A DNA stretch of 11,656 bases from an uncultured Streptomyces sp. Lineage in GTDB: Bacteria > Actinomycetota > Actinomycetes > Streptomycetales > Streptomycetaceae. The first letter of the stretch is position 1. The number at the start of each line of letters is the position of its first letter. Both the position numbers and the translations under genes were made by a program. The stretch lies in the NCBI GenBank assembly GCA_946480485.1, contig CAMLJW010000132.1, positions 1-11,656 of the forward strand. The letters run 5' to 3'. The notes beneath the pieces are model-generated. The model worked only from the letters and a program-made list of their open reading frames with translations, was not told the origin of the DNA and did not search any database. This document shows, piece after piece, positions 1-5,970 of this stretch.

Positions 1-406
1 AATGATCACGGGCCATCACTCCGATGTGGACCGACGTGCGCGCGCCTTGCAGTGCCTCCAGAGCAATGCCGGAGTCTTCGATGCACCGCCACGACTCCTC
101 CAGCAGCAGCCGCTGCTGCGGATCCATGAGCTTGGCCACTCTCGGAGGCACCTTGAAGAAGCGATGGTCGAAACAGTGGGCGTCGTCGATCTGGCCGCAC
201 CACTTGCTGATGGTCTTGCCCGGCTCCGCGATGTCCGGCGAATACAGCTCCTCCACGTCCCACCGGTCGGCAGTCACCTCGCGGATCGAACTGGTCCCCT
301 GCCGCACATTGGCCGAGAACTCGCGATGATCCCGCGCTCCTGGCAGCCTGCACCCAATACCCACAACCGCCACGCGGTGCCGAGGATCCATGCTGTCACC
401 GCTCAT
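1..406 (-). CDS. Trans-AT type polyketide synthase, N-terminal ketosynthase domain (partial)
   Basis: This is the first 135 residues of a large polyketide synthase; the rest lies beyond the left edge. A ketosynthase begins almost at once: VAVVGIGCRLPGA is the usual KS opening (about residues 13-25). It is followed by the conserved block ending in LMDPQQRLLLEESW (about residues 92-105) and CIEDSG. The end reads HIGVMARDH, like the VGVM.xDY segment of trans-AT ketosynthases. The catalytic Cys and the two His lie outside the window, so activity cannot be judged. The start chosen is the ATG at 406-404, which overlaps the stop of the AT-AT-ER gene as ATGA and has GGGGA 7 bases upstream; an in-frame ATG at 391 is less likely. 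The overlap implies translational coupling. The usual SPREAxxMDPQQR is PPRVAKLMDPQQR here. A KS at the very N-terminus leaves open whether this is the first synthase of the assembly line or a later one. Confidence 0.93.
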   Translation of the reverse strand, partial: MSGDSMDPRHRVAVVGIGCRLPGARDHREFSANVRQGTSSIREVTADRWDVEELYSPDIAEPGKTISKWCGQIDDAHCFDHRFFKVPPRVAKLMDPQQRLLLEESWRCIEDSGIALEALQGARTSVHIGVMARDH

Positions 407-3400
407 CGTGCCGTCCCCATCGGAACGAGCTGCGCCGTCCGGTGCCGGAGGAACGTCACGGCCTCTCCCATCAGACGCACCCCGATCTCGTCGACATGGC
501 GGTCCCGCCAGCCCTCCCAGGGGGTCGACCGTGCCCACTGGTTGAAGGCTCCGAGCGACGGTCCGCAATGGATCTGGAAATCCACCTTGCGGTCCTCAGC
601 GCCCTCCATGGCCGCACGCTGGCTAAAGCCGAAGTACCAGCGGAACACCAGGGCCATCTTGTGCTTGGGGTTGGCCTCCGCCTTCTCGACTTCGCGCGGA
701 TCCCGGCCCTCGAAGTACTTCCTGGTCTCCCGCCACACCTCGTCGAAGGTCCGCTGGAAATAACGGTTTTCGATCATGGCCCGGGTGTCCTGGTCGATCT
801 CGTCGAGCGACTCGAACCTGCGGTAGAGCTCGTAGAGCTTGCGGGCCCGCGCGGGGAAGAACACACCGCGCTTGAGCACCTGGACCTGGGCGCCGAGCTC
901 GAACATGTCGCCGGCGGGTGCGTAGTCGGTGTCCTGGATATCGATCCGCTGCAGCATGTCCTTGACGACCGGGCTGGTGCCCGCTTCGGCGGTGCACAGG
1001 TTGATCGAGCCCGTGAGCACGAAGTCCGCGCCGTACAGAAAGGCCGCTGCGACGGACTCCGGGGTGCCGATCCCTCCGGCAGCGCCGATCCGGACGGGGG
1101 TCTCGTAGCCCTGCTCGGAGTGCATGCGGTCCCGCAGGCGCAGCATGCTCGGCAGCATGACCGAGAGCTGGCCGCCGTCGGTGTGTCCACCGGAATCGGC
1201 TTCGACGCAGAGATCGTCCGCCATCGGTATCAGCTCCGCGAGTGTGGCCTCCTCAGCGGTGATCAACCCCTGTTCGCGGAGGCGCTCGACTAGCCGTTGC
1301 GGAGCGGGCGACAAGAAGGCTTCAGCGACCTCGGGTCGGGACACCTTGGCCAGGACCCGGTTCGGGATCTCGATCTCACCACTGTCGCCTTTGCGTACCC
1401 CCGTCAGCCGGTAACGCACCAATGCCCCGGTGACCTTCATGAACGCGGATGCCTCGACGGAGTGGATGCCGTGATCCAGGAACTGCGCAACCAGAGCGTC
1501 CTCTTCAGCGGGACTGGCGGGGTTGTGGACCAGGTTCATGCCGAACGGCCGGTCCTCCGGGAGCTCCGACCGGATCTTGCTGATCGCCTGTTCGATGCGG
1601 TCCCGGGACAACCCGCCCGTACCGAAGAACGCAAGGATGCCCGCGCGCCCGGCCCGGATGACCATGTCCTCCGAAGCGATTCCGCGGTACATCGCACCGC
1701 AGACATAGGCGTAGCGCGTCCCGTGGGCTTCTCGGAACTCCGCGCTGCCCAGCTTCTCGGCATCGGAGACAGCACGGCTCCGCACGGCAGGTTCGGTCTT
1801 GGCCCGCGCCTGGGGCACCGACCGTACGTTGGTCGCAGGACGGCTGTCCGACCGGATCTTGTTGACCAGTCCCGTCAGAACTGCGCCTGGTCCGGCATCC
1901 TCGAATTCGGAGACCCCCTGGGCGAGCAGGTAGCGCACGCTCGGCTCCCAGAGCACCGGCCTGACCAGTTGCTCGGCGAGCGACCGAGGCAATTCGGCGT
2001 CGATGTGTGGCTGTCCGGTGACGTTGGACAGAACGGGCACACGAAGGGGTTCGAAGCGGAAATCCGACAGGTACCACTCGAAGGCGGAGCGAGCCGGCTC
2101 CATGTACCGGGAGTGGAACGCTCCACTTACCTTCAGCGGGATGAACGCCCGGGCGCCCGCTTCGGTGAATGCCTGCTGCGCACCCTGGATCGCTGCCTTG
2201 GTGCCGGAAACGATGTACTGATCGGGGGCGTTGTGGTTAGCCAGGTCGATCTCACCAAGGTTTCGGGTGGCGAGGACTCCGCGGACGGCCTTCTCGGAGA
2301 GACCGATAACGGCGGCCATGGCACCGTTTCCGGCTTCGGCCATCAACTCGGCCCGGCGCTTGACCAGGCGCAAGCCCGTGCCGAACGAGAACGCGCCCGC
2401 CGCGAACAGTGCGTTGTACTCACCGAGGCTGTGTCCCGCGAGGTAGCTGGCCCCCGCTGCTGTGCCTGCCTCCGAGGACGTGGCGCGGTTGAGGTACTCC
2501 AAGGCGTTGACGACGTAGAGAGCAGGCTGCGTGTACCTGGTCTGGTCGAGCCGACTGTCCGGGTCCTCAGTGCACAGTCGAGCGATGGAGTAGCCCAGAA
2601 TTTCGTCGGCTTCTGCAACGTGGTCGCGGAATTTCGGGAACAAGTCCTTTCCCATACCGCGCTGCTGAGACCCCTGCCCCGGAAAGATAAGAGCTTTCAT
2701 GCTGTTCTCCTGTCCATGGCCCACCGCCGGCTTCGAACTGCGCTTCCTGCTGCCAAGCGCCTCCGCCAGTCCCCGCCCCGGACGCGCAAATGGATCGATC
2801 AGTGCCACCGCACTGGACGCCGACTCCGAACCAAGGTTCTGTCGCGCGAAATTGGCCAGCGTACCCGAAGGCCCGAGATCTATATAGGTCAGATCATCAT
2901 TTTGCTCTTCCAGAAAGCGGACCGCGTCGCGGAACCGGATGGGCCTGCGGACCATCTTCCAGAAGTGTTCGACTTCAAAGGTGTCGATGAACCCTGCCGT
3001 GTCACACGAAACGAACGGCACCGTTGGTCTTTGGAATTCCAGTACGGACAGCGACTCCCGGTATCCCGGCGCCGCGGAGTCCATCATTGTCGAGTGAAAG
3101 GCAAACCCGACCCCGAGCCGGAGGCAGGACACAGAGGCAGCACTCAACTCGCGCTCGACCGAATCCAACGCAGCGTGGGTTCCCGATACCACGAAGTGGC
3201 GGTCGGTGTTCACCGCAGCCAGTTCCAGGCCTCGCGAGGCGAGGGCATGCCGCTCGTACAGATCAGGGGAGCCGAGGACAGCCAGCATCCCGCCTGGTGG
3301 GCAATGCCCTTCGACCAGGCTGACCTGGTCAGCGATCGACCGGGCCACCTGTTCCACCCCCACGACGCCGGCGGTCGCAGCAGCTGCGAACTCTCCCAGG

Positions 3401-3696
3401 CTGGCGCCCAGTACGCAGTCCGGCTCAATGCCCTCGGAGCGCAATGTCTCCACGAGGGCGAACTCGACCATCAGGATGGCCGGATGCGTGAAGCGGAGCG
3501 CGTCGAAGACGTCGGCGCGGCCGCGATCCGTTCGGTACAGCTCATCAAGGACGCCCGGCAGACCTGCATCGGCGAACAGCTCGTCAAGAGATCGTATGGC
3601 CCTCCGGAACACCGCATGGCCTGCGAAGAGTTCACGTCCCATCCCGTAGTAATGGGATCCTTGTCCGGAAAACATGAAGACGCTCTTCTTTGGCAC
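403..3696 (-). CDS. Trans-acting AT-AT-ER protein (acyl hydrolase-like AT, malonyl-CoA acyltransferase, PfaD-like enoyl reductase)
   Basis: The protein has 1097 residues in three domains. AT1 (about 4-300) has GQGS at 11-14, nucleophile Ser99 in GASLGEF and His201 in AFHS. AT2 (about 334-615) has GQGSQ at 340-344, Ser423 in GHSLGEY and His528 in AFHS. The FMN-dependent PfaD/nitronate-monooxygenase-like ER (about 645-1090) has EADSGGHTDGG at 833-843 and GAAGGIGTPES at 871-881. Such proteins serve trans-AT synthases: AT2 loads malonyl units on carrier proteins and the ER reduces enoyl thioesters in trans. The Arg that binds the malonyl carboxylate is present in AT2 (Arg448), but Gln124 aligns there in AT1. 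AT1 is therefore more likely a proofreading acyl hydrolase of the PedC type. The GTG at 3696 was chosen because GGGGGAG precedes it and AT homology begins there; an ATG at 3849 would add 51 residues with no AT similarity. A ribosome site and ATG lie in frame between AT1 and AT2. The gene is coupled to the downstream KS gene. Confidence 0.93.
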   Translation of the reverse strand: MPKKSVFMFSGQGSHYYGMGRELFAGHAVFRRAIRSLDELFADAGLPGVLDELYRTDRGRADVFDALRFTHPAILMVEFALVETLRSEGIEPDCVLGASLGEFAAAATAGVVGVEQVARSIADQVSLVEGHCPPGGMLAVLGSPDLYERHALASRGLELAAVNTDRHFVVSGTHAALDSVERELSAASVSCLRLGVGFAFHSTMMDSAAPGYRESLSVLEFQRPTVPFVSCDTAGFIDTFEVEHFWKMVRRPIRFRDAVRFLEEQNDDLTYIDLGPSGTLANFARQNLGSESASSAVALIDPFARPGRGLAEALGSRKRSSKPAVGHGQENSMKALIFPGQGSQQRGMGKDLFPKFRDHVAEADEILGYSIARLCTEDPDSRLDQTRYTQPALYVVNALEYLNRATSSEAGTAAGASYLAGHSLGEYNALFAAGAFSFGTGLRLVKRRAELMAEAGNGAMAAVIGLSEKAVRGVLATRNLGEIDLANHNAPDQYIVSGTKAAIQGAQQAFTEAGARAFIPLKVSGAFHSRYMEPARSAFEWYLSDFRFEPLRVPVLSNVTGQPHIDAELPRSLAEQLVRPVLWEPSVRYLLAQGVSEFEDAGPGAVLTGLVNKIRSDSRPATNVRSVPQARAKTEPAVRSRAVSDAEKLGSAEFREAHGTRYAYVCGAMYRGIASEDMVIRAGRAGILAFFGTGGLSRDRIEQAISKIRSELPEDRPFGMNLVHNPASPAEEDALVAQFLDHGIHSVEASAFMKVTGALVRYRLTGVRKGDSGEIEIPNRVLAKVSRPEVAEAFLSPAPQRLVERLREQGLITAEEATLAELIPMADDLCVEADSGGHTDGGQLSVMLPSMLRLRDRMHSEQGYETPVRIGAAGGIGTPESVAAAFLYGADFVLTGSINLCTAEAGTSPVVKDMLQRIDIQDTDYAPAGDMFELGAQVQVLKRGVFFPARARKLYELYRRFESLDEIDQDTRAMIENRYFQRTFDEVWRETRKYFEGRDPREVEKAEANPKHKMALVFRWYFGFSQRAAMEGAEDRKVDFQIHCGPSLGAFNQWARSTPWEGWRDRHVDEIGVRLMGEAVTFLRHRTAQLVPMGTAR
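2698..2712 (-). promoter_or_regulatory. Internal ribosome-binding site and ATG between AT1 and AT2
   Basis: On the minus strand CAGGAG (2712-2707) stands 6 bases before an ATG at 2700-2698 that is in frame with the AT-AT-ER reading frame. The ATG encodes Met333, the first residue of AT2 (MKALIFPGQGSQ), exactly where a stand-alone malonyltransferase would begin. The preceding 30 residues are a polar, basic linker with no domain. It could drive separate synthesis of an AT2-ER protein (765 residues), or be a relic of two genes fused by loss of a stop codon. Confidence 0.55.
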
Positions 3697-3878
3697 CCCG
3701 GTACTCCCCCTCAGCCATCCCGGCCGCAGCCACTCTTTCCTGCTCCGGACAGAAAAGGACGCACAGCCGGCCGCGGACGGTGCACCGGTGACGGTGAAGA
3801 CCAACTCATCGATGGGCCGAGCGGCGGCGATGCATTCTTTCGCCGCCACGGCTACTCACCCCTGGAGCCGCGGTGCAC

Positions 3879-3929
3879 CTCTTCCGATCGCGCCACCATT
3901 GAATTTCAGGCACGCGTTGATCGGAAGAG
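3879..3929. repeat. Perfect 11-bp inverted repeat upstream of the AT-AT-ER gene
   Basis: CTCTTCCGATC at 3879-3889 is the exact reverse complement of GATCGGAAGAG at 3919-3929, with a 29-bp spacer. The right arm is part of the bipartite element at 3916-3946. The left arm is thus a further, inverted occurrence of its TCTTCCGATC core. The spacing suits two binding sites for one protein better than an RNA hairpin, and no T-run follows. Confidence 0.5.
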
Positions 3930-3946
3930 ATGATCACACCGAACAA
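3916..3946 (-). promoter_or_regulatory. Bipartite promoter element, copy 1 (AT-AT-ER/PKS operon)
   Basis: Read on the minus strand: TTGTTCGG (3946-3939), 10 bp, then TCTTCCGATCAAC (3928-3916). Both blocks recur exactly, with the same 10-bp gap, on the plus strand at 7330-7360 ahead of the halogenase operon; the gap shares none of its 10 positions. Partial similarity continues for about 18 bp downstream. The element lies about 219 bp before the GTG start. It is probably an activator or alternative sigma-factor site; which protein binds is unknown. Confidence 0.5.
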
Positions 3947-3962
3947 CCAAAGAGGCGGCACA

Positions 3963-5402
3963 TCAGCTGGCGCAGGCCGGATAGGCGCGCTGAGCACCAT
4001 CCGGCTTCAGGAGTTGTTCGCCCTGGCGCTCAAAACCGTTCCGCACCAAAGGCACAGGGACCTGGTCCGGTTGCTCGATGGCGAACAACCGGACCAAGGG
4101 CGACATTTCATAGCGAGCATCGATGGCCGTCCGCCGGAGGAGCCCGGCGTCCACCAGAATCTCCAGCAGGTCCTCCGCGGACTCACCGCCTATATCCAAC
4201 ATCCCGGCAAGGCGGCGAGGCGACACCGGGCCGACCTCCCTGCTGAGGTGACACAATGCACGCCTTGCCGAATCGAACAGTCGTTCGTGAGCGGACACCA
4301 TTCGGGCCCGGACACTCACATCACCTATGTTCAGCCGGTCGAGTACGCTTTGCCCGCGGCAGAGGTGGTCTACTGCGTCGGACAGCGCCCATGCTGGACA
4401 AGCGGCGCTCCGCTTGGCGACCACGGTGAGCGCGATAGCCAAGTCATCGCACAGCTCCGCCAGTTCGGCGGCCGCCGCACGCTCGGCCGCGACACGGTCC
4501 CTGCCGGCTATCGAAGCGAGTACGGCCACGGATTCCTCGCGGGCGAACACGCCCATACCCATCCGCGAGACACCGTCCAAGCCCAGCAATCGAGCGCGAC
4601 TGCTCACCAGCACCTGGCTGCACGACGGCTGCGCGAGGAACGGACGGATCTGGTGCTCGTCCTGCGCATTGTCCAGCACCACCAGTATCCGGCGTGTGGT
4701 TAACAGGGAACGGAAGAGACCGCTGCACCCGCCTAGGTCGTCGGGAACCTGCTGCGGTCGAACCCCCATCGCCTTGAGCAATCCGGTCAGCGCGTCCAGG
4801 ATCCGGACCGGCCGCGCGGCGACCGAGCCCAGATCCACGTACAGCTGCCCATCCGGGAAATCCGCGGACACCCTACGGGCCAGGTCGACCGCGAACGCCG
4901 TCTTCCCTACACCCACCTCTCCACTGATGATCAGTGGCACCCGCGACGAAGCGATGAGTCCGCGGGCCTTCGCCAGCTCCACCCGACGACCGATGAACTC
5001 CTGCGGCCCCGCCGGAAGCTGGGCCGGGCAGGGCAGCGCTTCGCGCACCCCCGTGGTCTCGTACGGCTCCCGGGGGCGTTGCTGCACCCCCATATCGACG
5101 CTCGAGAGCCGGCCATCCAAGCCTCCCTCGTCAAGGCCCATCTGCCGCGCCAGAGCACGCCAGCGATGTTCCCAATCAGCGCAGTTCCCGCCACAGGAGC
5201 GCACGTATGCCAGCGTGACCTGAAGAGTGGGCAATCGGCGCCCGTTAGCAGCACTGGAAAGCACCGATGGCGAGAACAACGCGGTTCTAGCCATGTCCCG
5301 ATAGCTCGGCTTTCCCGCTCTGCCGCGGAGTTCCCTGAGGTCGTGAGCAAAAGCTGCGAGTGGGCTTTCGCCCGAATCCAACGGCTTCTCCGGCCTTCCC
5401 AA
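3963..5402 (-). CDS. HTH/NB-ARC (STAND-type) transcriptional regulator
   Basis: This 479-residue protein is probably the cluster-situated regulator. An XRE-like helix-turn-helix of the actinobacterial kind occupies about residues 15-80 (SYRDMARTALFSPSVLSSA, then VTLAYVRSCGG and DWEHRW). The linker PAQLPAGPQEFIGR leads into an NB-ARC nucleotide-binding domain: P-loop GEVGVGKT at 161-168, Walker B-like ILVVLDNA at 239-246, and a winged-helix-like part (around AHERLFDSARRALCHLS). The GLPLA motif is degenerate (DDLAIAL). There are no C-terminal TPR repeats, so it is shorter than AfsR-type proteins. The start chosen is TTG at 5402: GGGGGA lies 5 bases upstream and the protein then begins MGRPEKPLD, as family members do. 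The in-frame ATG at 5426 has no ribosome site. The gene faces the PKS genes and is divergent from the antiporter. Whether it activates or represses, and its ligand, cannot be read from sequence. Confidence 0.88.
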   Translation of the reverse strand: MGRPEKPLDSGESPLAAFAHDLRELRGRAGKPSYRDMARTALFSPSVLSSAANGRRLPTLQVTLAYVRSCGGNCADWEHRWRALARQMGLDEGGLDGRLSSVDMGVQQRPREPYETTGVREALPCPAQLPAGPQEFIGRRVELAKARGLIASSRVPLIISGEVGVGKTAFAVDLARRVSADFPDGQLYVDLGSVAARPVRILDALTGLLKAMGVRPQQVPDDLGGCSGLFRSLLTTRRILVVLDNAQDEHQIRPFLAQPSCSQVLVSSRARLLGLDGVSRMGMGVFAREESVAVLASIAGRDRVAAERAAAAELAELCDDLAIALTVVAKRSAACPAWALSDAVDHLCRGQSVLDRLNIGDVSVRARMVSAHERLFDSARRALCHLSREVGPVSPRRLAGMLDIGGESAEDLLEILVDAGLLRRTAIDARYEMSPLVRLFAIEQPDQVPVPLVRNGFERQGEQLLKPDGAQRAYPACAS

Positions 5403-5430
5403 CTTTGTCCCCCATGTACTGATCATGACA

Positions 5431-5455
5431 CTAGGTGCAGCTGCGATCCACCTAG
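5431..5455. promoter_or_regulatory. Inverted repeat CTAGGTG-N11-CACCTAG, candidate operator
   Basis: CTAGGTG (5431-5437) and CACCTAG (5449-5455) are exact reverse complements; their centres are 18 bp apart, near two helical turns. The site lies 29-53 bp before the chosen TTG start of the regulator and just downstream of the -35-like ATGACA (minus strand, 5485-5480) and GATCAT (5461-5456). A protein bound here would cover the start point of the regulator promoter, so autoregulation is plausible. Confidence 0.45.
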
Positions 5456-5468
5456 ATGATCATTGGTC

Positions 5469-5489
5469 TGATCGATCACTGTCATAACT
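5469..5489 (-). repeat. 21-bp inverted element, regulator-side copy
   Basis: On the minus strand this reads AGTTATGACAGTGA, then TCGATCA. It matches the plus-strand element at 5663-5683 except for two single-base insertion/deletion differences, and AATGAT follows both copies (4 bp further on here). It contains the palindrome TGATCGATCA (5469-5478) and a -35-like ATGACA directed at the regulator gene with GATCAT 18 bp downstream. Confidence 0.55.
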
Positions 5490-5662
5490 ACCGTGAGTAG
5501 CGCCTCGACTACGAGGGTCGTCGCACCTTTACGCGATCCATACGCGCCAGCCCACCCTTGATCACCACCTCGCCGGACACCCGCCCACTGACGGCGGGCA
5601 TTCCCGAAGTGCGGCAACGTCCAGCCGCTCACACCACTGCCCCGCCCGCCCGACTCTCAATC

Positions 5663-5683
5663 AGTTATTGACAGTGACGATCA
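5663..5683 (+). repeat. 21-bp inverted element, antiporter-side copy
   Basis: This reads AGTTATTGACAGTGA, then CGATCA, the same as the minus-strand element at 5469-5489 apart from two one-base indels. It contains the consensus -35 hexamer TTGACA and is directed at the antiporter. Two inverted copies 173 bp apart in one divergent control region suggest one protein controlling both directions. Confidence 0.55.
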
Positions 5684-5697
5684 AATGATAGTAACTA
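5668..5697 (+). promoter_or_regulatory. Candidate promoter for the antiporter
   Basis: A consensus TTGACA stands at 5668-5673. The possible -10, TAACTA (5692-5697), is 18 bp downstream and a poor match. The stretch is conspicuously AT-rich for this DNA. The start point would be about 265 bp before the ATG at 5971, implying a long leader. Confidence 0.35.
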
Positions 5698-5700
5698 TCA
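5686..5700. promoter_or_regulatory. Perfect 15-bp palindrome, candidate repressor operator
   Basis: TGATAGT (5686-5692) and ACTATCA (5694-5700) are exact reverse complements around a single A. The site sits over the likely -10 region downstream of TTGACA, where a repressor would block antiporter transcription. Its size suits a small dimeric repressor such as TetR or GntR types; no such gene is in the window. Confidence 0.5.
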
Positions 5701-5970
5701 GGTTGCCGCGCCTCCGTGAAGCGTGCCTCGCGGGCCGGCGGCGCTCCGCACCTGGCGCCGAGCGTCGACGACTGGGGCCACACAGGGCCCGGCCCGACCG
5801 TCACGACCACACTCCACCTCTCACCCAACCCGCCACCCAACGGCGCGCCCCGATTCATGCCCACGGGATCTACGCAGCAGCACACGCCACAGCGCCTCGA
5901 GGGAGCCGAACCGCGCAATCCCCACCTGAACGCCCGATTGCTGTCGATCACGGTACGGAAAGGCATGTTC

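Larger units (their letters stand above)
3697..3962 (-). promoter_or_regulatory. Upstream region of the AT-AT-ER/PKS genes
   Basis: These 266 bp lie between the end of the regulator gene and the GTG of the AT-AT-ER gene. They hold no convincing gene. The frame upstream of the GTG stays open to an ATG at 3849 but encodes nothing resembling an AT domain. The part from 3879 to 3946 is richer in A and T and contains an 11-bp inverted repeat and one copy of the bipartite element shared with the halogenase promoter. I see no clear sigma-70 type -35/-10 pair and no obvious terminator after the regulator, so read-through from the regulator gene remains possible. Confidence 0.5.
5403..5970. promoter_or_regulatory. 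Divergent control region between regulator and antiporter
   Basis: This 568-bp stretch separates two divergently transcribed genes. I find no credible gene in it: the frame ahead of the antiporter is open back to 5716 but encodes a Pro/His/Thr-rich stretch without family likeness. The sequence holds a 7-bp inverted repeat next to the regulator start, two inverted copies of a 21-bp element, a TTGACA hexamer and a perfect 15-bp palindrome. The antiporter side has a leader of about 270 bp (5701-5970) in which I see no further structure. Confidence 0.6.

Noticed and set aside
3697..3849. N-terminal extension of the AT-AT-ER protein from an ATG at 3849.
   Set aside because: The 51 added residues resemble no AT domain, whereas the GTG at 3696 has a good ribosome site and coincides with the start of AT homology.
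3879..3929. Both arms of the 11-bp inverted repeat match the core of a common Illumina adapter (GATCGGAAGAG), raising the idea of a chimeric assembly.
   Set aside because: The match stops at the core with no adapter sequence beyond it, and TCTTCCGATC recurs at 7349 inside a longer conserved promoter element. Coincidence is the better explanation, though raw reads would settle it.
1297..3933. An 878-codon open frame on the plus strand.
   Set aside because: It lies antisense to the AT-AT-ER gene, shows no family likeness, and is what high GC in third codon positions produces opposite a long gene.
5716..5970. N-terminal extension of the antiporter from 5716.
   Set aside because: The stretch is Pro/His/Thr-rich, polar and unlike any antiporter; GGAAAGG correctly spaced before the ATG at 5971 marks the start, directly ahead of the first membrane segment.
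5701..5970. Possible leader peptide, attenuator or riboswitch in the long antiporter leader.
   Set aside because: I found no short gene with a ribosome site, no terminator-like hairpin and no known riboswitch motif by eye.
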